From: RDYJ01 sp034931405
Lineage (GTDB): Bacteria > Cyanobacteriota > Cyanobacteriia > Cyanobacteriales > Nostocaceae
DNA length: 64,000 bases
Assembly: GCF_034931405.1 (NCBI RefSeq)
Contig: NZ_JAYGHA010000027.1
Coordinates: 16,182-80,181, forward strand
Direction: 5' to 3'
Shown: in pieces, positions 61,662 through 64,000 of the stretch
How positions within the stretch are numbered: the stretch's first letter is position 1
Layout of the letters: each line of letters starts with the position of its first letter
Program-made: the position numbers and the translations under genes
Notes under the pieces: generated by a model
What the model was told of the DNA's origin: nothing
Seen by the model: the letters and a program-made list of their open reading frames with translations, nothing else
Database searches by the model: none

Positions 61662-62420
61662 ATGGCAACCCAAATCAGTGAAAAAAAATCTTCTACTGAA
61701 ATGGTCATCACTTGGGAAGCCTTACCCGATGATTTTCAGTTAGAGAATGAACCGGTGGAAAATACAGGACAGCCAATTTTGGCGGGTGCATTGCGAGAAA
61801 GTTTAGAAATTGTGGGTTTTATTCAACCCCAGATGTTAATAGCTTCTAATTTTGGTTTATGTGCGACAATAAATGGTCAGTTTATTGCTAAAGCACCTGA
61901 TTGGTTGTTTGTACCTTCAGTAAAAGATATTATCACAGAACGCAAAATTTATACACCTAACTTAGAAGGAGATATTCCCGCTGTAGTTATAGAATTTTTA
62001 TCTGATACTGAAGGTGGGGAATATTCCATTAAACCTACATATCCCCCAGGAAAATGGTTTTTTTATGAGCGAATTTTGCAAGTTCCTATTTATGTCATTT
62101 TTGATCCCGACGGAGGTTTATTAGAATTTTATCAATTAGAAAATGGGCGCTATGAATTAAAACAACCCAATGAAAATGGACTAAATTGGATTAATTCAAT
62201 GGGTTTATTTTTAGGAACTTGGCGAGGGGAAAAGGAAGGTAGAAATGGTTATTGGTTAAGGTGGTGGGATGAAGCAGGTAATTTGTTACCTTGGTCTGTA
62301 GAATTGATTTCTCAAGAACGTCAAAGGGCGGAACAAGAACGACAGGAAAAAGAACGACTGAGAGAATATTTAATATCTCAAGGTATTGACCCTGATAATT
62401 TACCCACAGCAACGCCTTAG
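61662..62420 (+). CDS. Uma2 family endonuclease-like protein
   Basis: A 252-aa Uma2 protein of the longer branch. Motifs: WEALPDDFQLENEPVENTGQ, PDWLFVPSVK, DIPAVVIEFLSDTEGGEYS, KWFFYERILQVPIYVIFDPD and the WLRWWDEAGNLLPW segment, ending in a charged coiled coil (ERQRAEQERQEKERLREYL) and a GIDPDNLP tail. The active-site acidic residue lies in AVVIEFLSD; the following lysine equivalent is not obvious, so activity is uncertain. Divergent from recJ with a 71-base gap. Confidence 0.88.
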   Translation: MATQISEKKSSTEMVITWEALPDDFQLENEPVENTGQPILAGALRESLEIVGFIQPQMLIASNFGLCATINGQFIAKAPDWLFVPSVKDIITERKIYTPNLEGDIPAVVIEFLSDTEGGEYSIKPTYPPGKWFFYERILQVPIYVIFDPDGGLLEFYQLENGRYELKQPNENGLNWINSMGLFLGTWRGEKEGRNGYWLRWWDEAGNLLPWSVELISQERQRAEQERQEKERLREYLISQGIDPDNLPTATP

Positions 62421-62427
62421 TGATATT

Positions 62428-62545
62428 TGTAGGGGTTTAGCAATGCTAAACCCTCATTTGTTAGAATCAGGATATCCAGGATTTAAGGATGAACAGGATA
62501 TTGAACTTTTCAGATCCCCGACTTCTTTAAGAAGTCGGGGATCTT
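62428..62545. repeat. two palindromes after the Uma2 gene
   Basis: GGGGTTTAGCAATGCTAAACCC (about 62432-62453) belongs to the family at 22555 and 46925. AGATCCCCGACTTCTTTAAG and its partner CTTAAAGAAGTCGGGGATCT form an almost perfect palindrome at about 62513-62544, and share the core of MITE family A. The second probably terminates the convergent transcripts. Confidence 0.75.
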
Positions 62546-62556
62546 GTTATTGATAA

Positions 62557-64000
62557 TTAACTAAACAAGAAATTAGCACCAAACAAATTCACATTCACAT
62601 CAGCAGCAGTAAACCCTGTTGTAGCTGATAAAGTAGCTAATAGTGTACCAGTGCCAAAACCAGTATTAGTAGGATTACCATCACCGATACGGAATAAAGT
62701 ATTACTACCAGAAGTCACCACATCAATATCAGTAATACCTATAAACTGAAATTGGATTTGATCACCACCCACACCTCGCACAAATTGAGTAATGGTATCC
62801 GCACCATCTCCAGAGGCATAATTAACGATATCTACAGCACCATCATTTAAACCCAGATTGAGTCTATCGTTACCCAGTCCACCAGTGAAAGTATCAGCAC
62901 CAGCTTTACCATCAAGGACATCATTACCAGCAAAACCTGTCAGAATATTAGCTGCGGCATTGCCTGTAATCCTATTAATCAGGTCGTTACCTGTACCATT
63001 AATGGTAGATGTTCCTTGTAAGGTCAGGTTTTCTAGGTTGTTTCCCAATGTGTAAGTTATGGTACTGAAAACAGTGTCAGTTCCAGCACTAGCGGCTTCT
63101 GTGATGCTATCTAGGGTATTATCTACATAGTAGGAATCATTACCCGTACCACCAATCATGGTATCAGCACCTGCTCTACCATTGAGGACATTATTACCAC
63201 TATTACCAGTGAGGGTATTATTTAAGGTGTTACCAGTACCGTTAATAGCTGCTGTACCAGTGAGGGTTAATCTTTCTAAGTGGGCTTTTAATATCCAAGT
63301 AATAGAAGATTCAACGGTATCAATGCCTTGATTTAAAGCTTCAGCAATGAAATCACCAACATTATCTACAAAATAAGTATCATTGCCAGTACCACCGACT
63401 AATAAATCTGCACCTGTTCCACCATTGAGGGTATCATTTCCATCACCACCAAATAAATCATCTTCTCCTGCACCTGATTTTATCCAATCGTTTGCAGTAG
63501 TACCTAAAAAGCTGACAGTACCAGTAAATGCGCCTAAATCAAACCGTTCAAAGCCAATAATTGTTGTACCAGGAATATCTAATTGATTGGTGGCGTTAGT
63601 GGTATCAATGGCGATAATATCATTTACAGTTCCCCCGGTAATGCTCAGGGTATCTGTGCCTGTGTTACCGTTGAGGGTGTCGTTTTGTTGCAGGTTAGCA
63701 AAGGTACTGGTGATTGCGTCATCTCCACCTTGAGCATCAATGATATCTTTTTCGGATGTGGTGGTGAAGTTTTCGTTACTGACTGTCCCTATGATGGTGT
63801 TATCTAGGTCATTGATATTGATGGTAAATTGCTTTTCTAAGGATAAGCCATCTTGATCTGTAGTCCGCAAGCGCACGCTGTAACTGTTTTTAGTTTCAAA
63901 ATCAAAACTAGCATTAGTTAACAGTTGATTACCAACAATGGAAAAAGATGGGTTATCGGTATCACCTGTACCTGTAACTAAGCTATAGGTGAAAGTGGGG
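62557..64000 (-). CDS. RTX calcium-binding protein with cadherin-like domain, N-terminus beyond window
   Basis: C-terminal part (481 residues visible) of a large secreted calcium-binding protein. The frame is open to base 64000 without a start. At its N-side is a cadherin-like repeat (FETKNSYSVRLRTTDQDGLS, then FTININDLDN). RTX nonapeptides follow: GGDGNDTLNGGTGADLLVGG, GGTGNDTYFVDNVGDFIAEA and three further clusters, each followed by an LENLTLTGTxxINGTGN spacer. A C-terminal non-repeat domain (GDGADTITQFVRGVGGDQIQ...) resembles the type I secretion signal region. It would be exported by an ABC/HlyD system and fold on binding Ca2+ outside the cell. Acidic, without cysteine. Confidence 0.9.
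   Translation of the reverse strand, partial: PTFTYSLVTGTGDTDNPSFSIVGNQLLTNASFDFETKNSYSVRLRTTDQDGLSLEKQFTININDLDNTIIGTVSNENFTTTSEKDIIDAQGGDDAITSTFANLQQNDTLNGNTGTDTLSITGGTVNDIIAIDTTNATNQLDIPGTTIIGFERFDLGAFTGTVSFLGTTANDWIKSGAGEDDLFGGDGNDTLNGGTGADLLVGGTGNDTYFVDNVGDFIAEALNQGIDTVESSITWILKAHLERLTLTGTAAINGTGNTLNNTLTGNSGNNVLNGRAGADTMIGGTGNDSYYVDNTLDSITEAASAGTDTVFSTITYTLGNNLENLTLQGTSTINGTGNDLINRITGNAAANILTGFAGNDVLDGKAGADTFTGGLGNDRLNLGLNDGAVDIVNYASGDGADTITQFVRGVGGDQIQFQFIGITDIDVVTSGSNTLFRIGDGNPTNTGFGTGTLLATLSATTGFTAADVNVNLFGANFLFS

Noticed and set aside
62858..63807. Several 60-75-codon plus-strand frames opposite the RTX gene
   Set aside because: They are antisense shadows of glycine/aspartate-rich repeats, giving proline/serine-rich nonsense without start signals.

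Overview
The window is chromosomal DNA from a filamentous, probably heterocyst-forming cyanobacterium of the Nostocales (Nostoc, Anabaena, Dolichospermum or a relative). Several things support this. It carries chlL and chlN of the dark-operative protochlorophyllide reductase, psb30 of photosystem II, and lineage-typical genes (CGLD27, DUF3318, DUF5331, DUF29, many Uma2 genes, Nif11, a natFGH-bgtA amino-acid transporter). The octamer GCGATCGC (HIP1) recurs throughout. Intergenic spaces are filled with heptameric tandem repeats, small palindromes and MITE-like elements, as is characteristic of these genomes. The DNA is A+T-rich. Both ends cut genes: fabF on the left and an RTX/cadherin-like protein on the right. 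One 83-base assembly gap lies at 59107-59189.

Layout. 0-5.5 kb: acpP-fabF (fatty acid synthesis), an HdrB-like iron-sulfur protein, an initiator tRNA split by a group I intron, an asparaginase, and rsfS-CGLD27. 5.8-11 kb: surface polysaccharide genes (a GT4 glycosyltransferase and a STAS-sugar transferase fusion), a decayed full-length queE, and DUF3318 and YbjN genes. 11-15.1 kb: an amino-acid ABC importer operon. 15.1-18.3 kb: an accessory patch with an HNH nuclease beside an RHH-like protein, and an unknown 426-aa helical protein. 18.4-21.7 kb: chlL-DUF5331-chlN. 23-30.6 kb: clpB with a tail remodelled by a MITE, Nif11, Uma2, ADP-ribosylglycohydrolase, class I aldolase and htpX. 31-38 kb: a signalling cluster with a REC-kinase, a kinase remnant ending at a MITE, and a 1453-aa sensor kinase containing a probable cyanobacteriochrome GAF. 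38-47 kb: an ATP-grasp ligase, a mercuric-reductase-like flavoprotein, glycosyltransferase, Ca2+/Na+ antiporter, PEP-CTERM protein and dapL. 47-51 kb: an A+T-rich two-gene ATPase plus nuclease-like unit, Uma2, and an ABC ATPase lacking its Walker A half. 51-64 kb: housekeeping genes (yebC, FAD hydroxylase, SLT transglycosylase, two half-size GDT1 transporters, YkgJ, psb30, recJ), Uma2 and the RTX protein.

The most interesting points are as follows. (1) An overlapping AAA ATPase/PD-(D/E)XK-like gene pair is a candidate defence module. (2) A CBS4-GAF-GAF-PAS4 histidine kinase has a first GAF carrying both DXCF and CH cysteines at the spacing of blue/green cyanobacteriochromes. (3) The tRNA-fMet is interrupted by a 244-nt group I intron. 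(4) A MITE supplies the stop codon of clpB, leaving a duplicated gene tail behind. (5) A heavily decayed queE occupies what looks like empty DNA. (6) Several distinct families of small inverted-repeat elements are present, some as paired copies of identical length. All identifications come from reading the sequence; no database search was possible.
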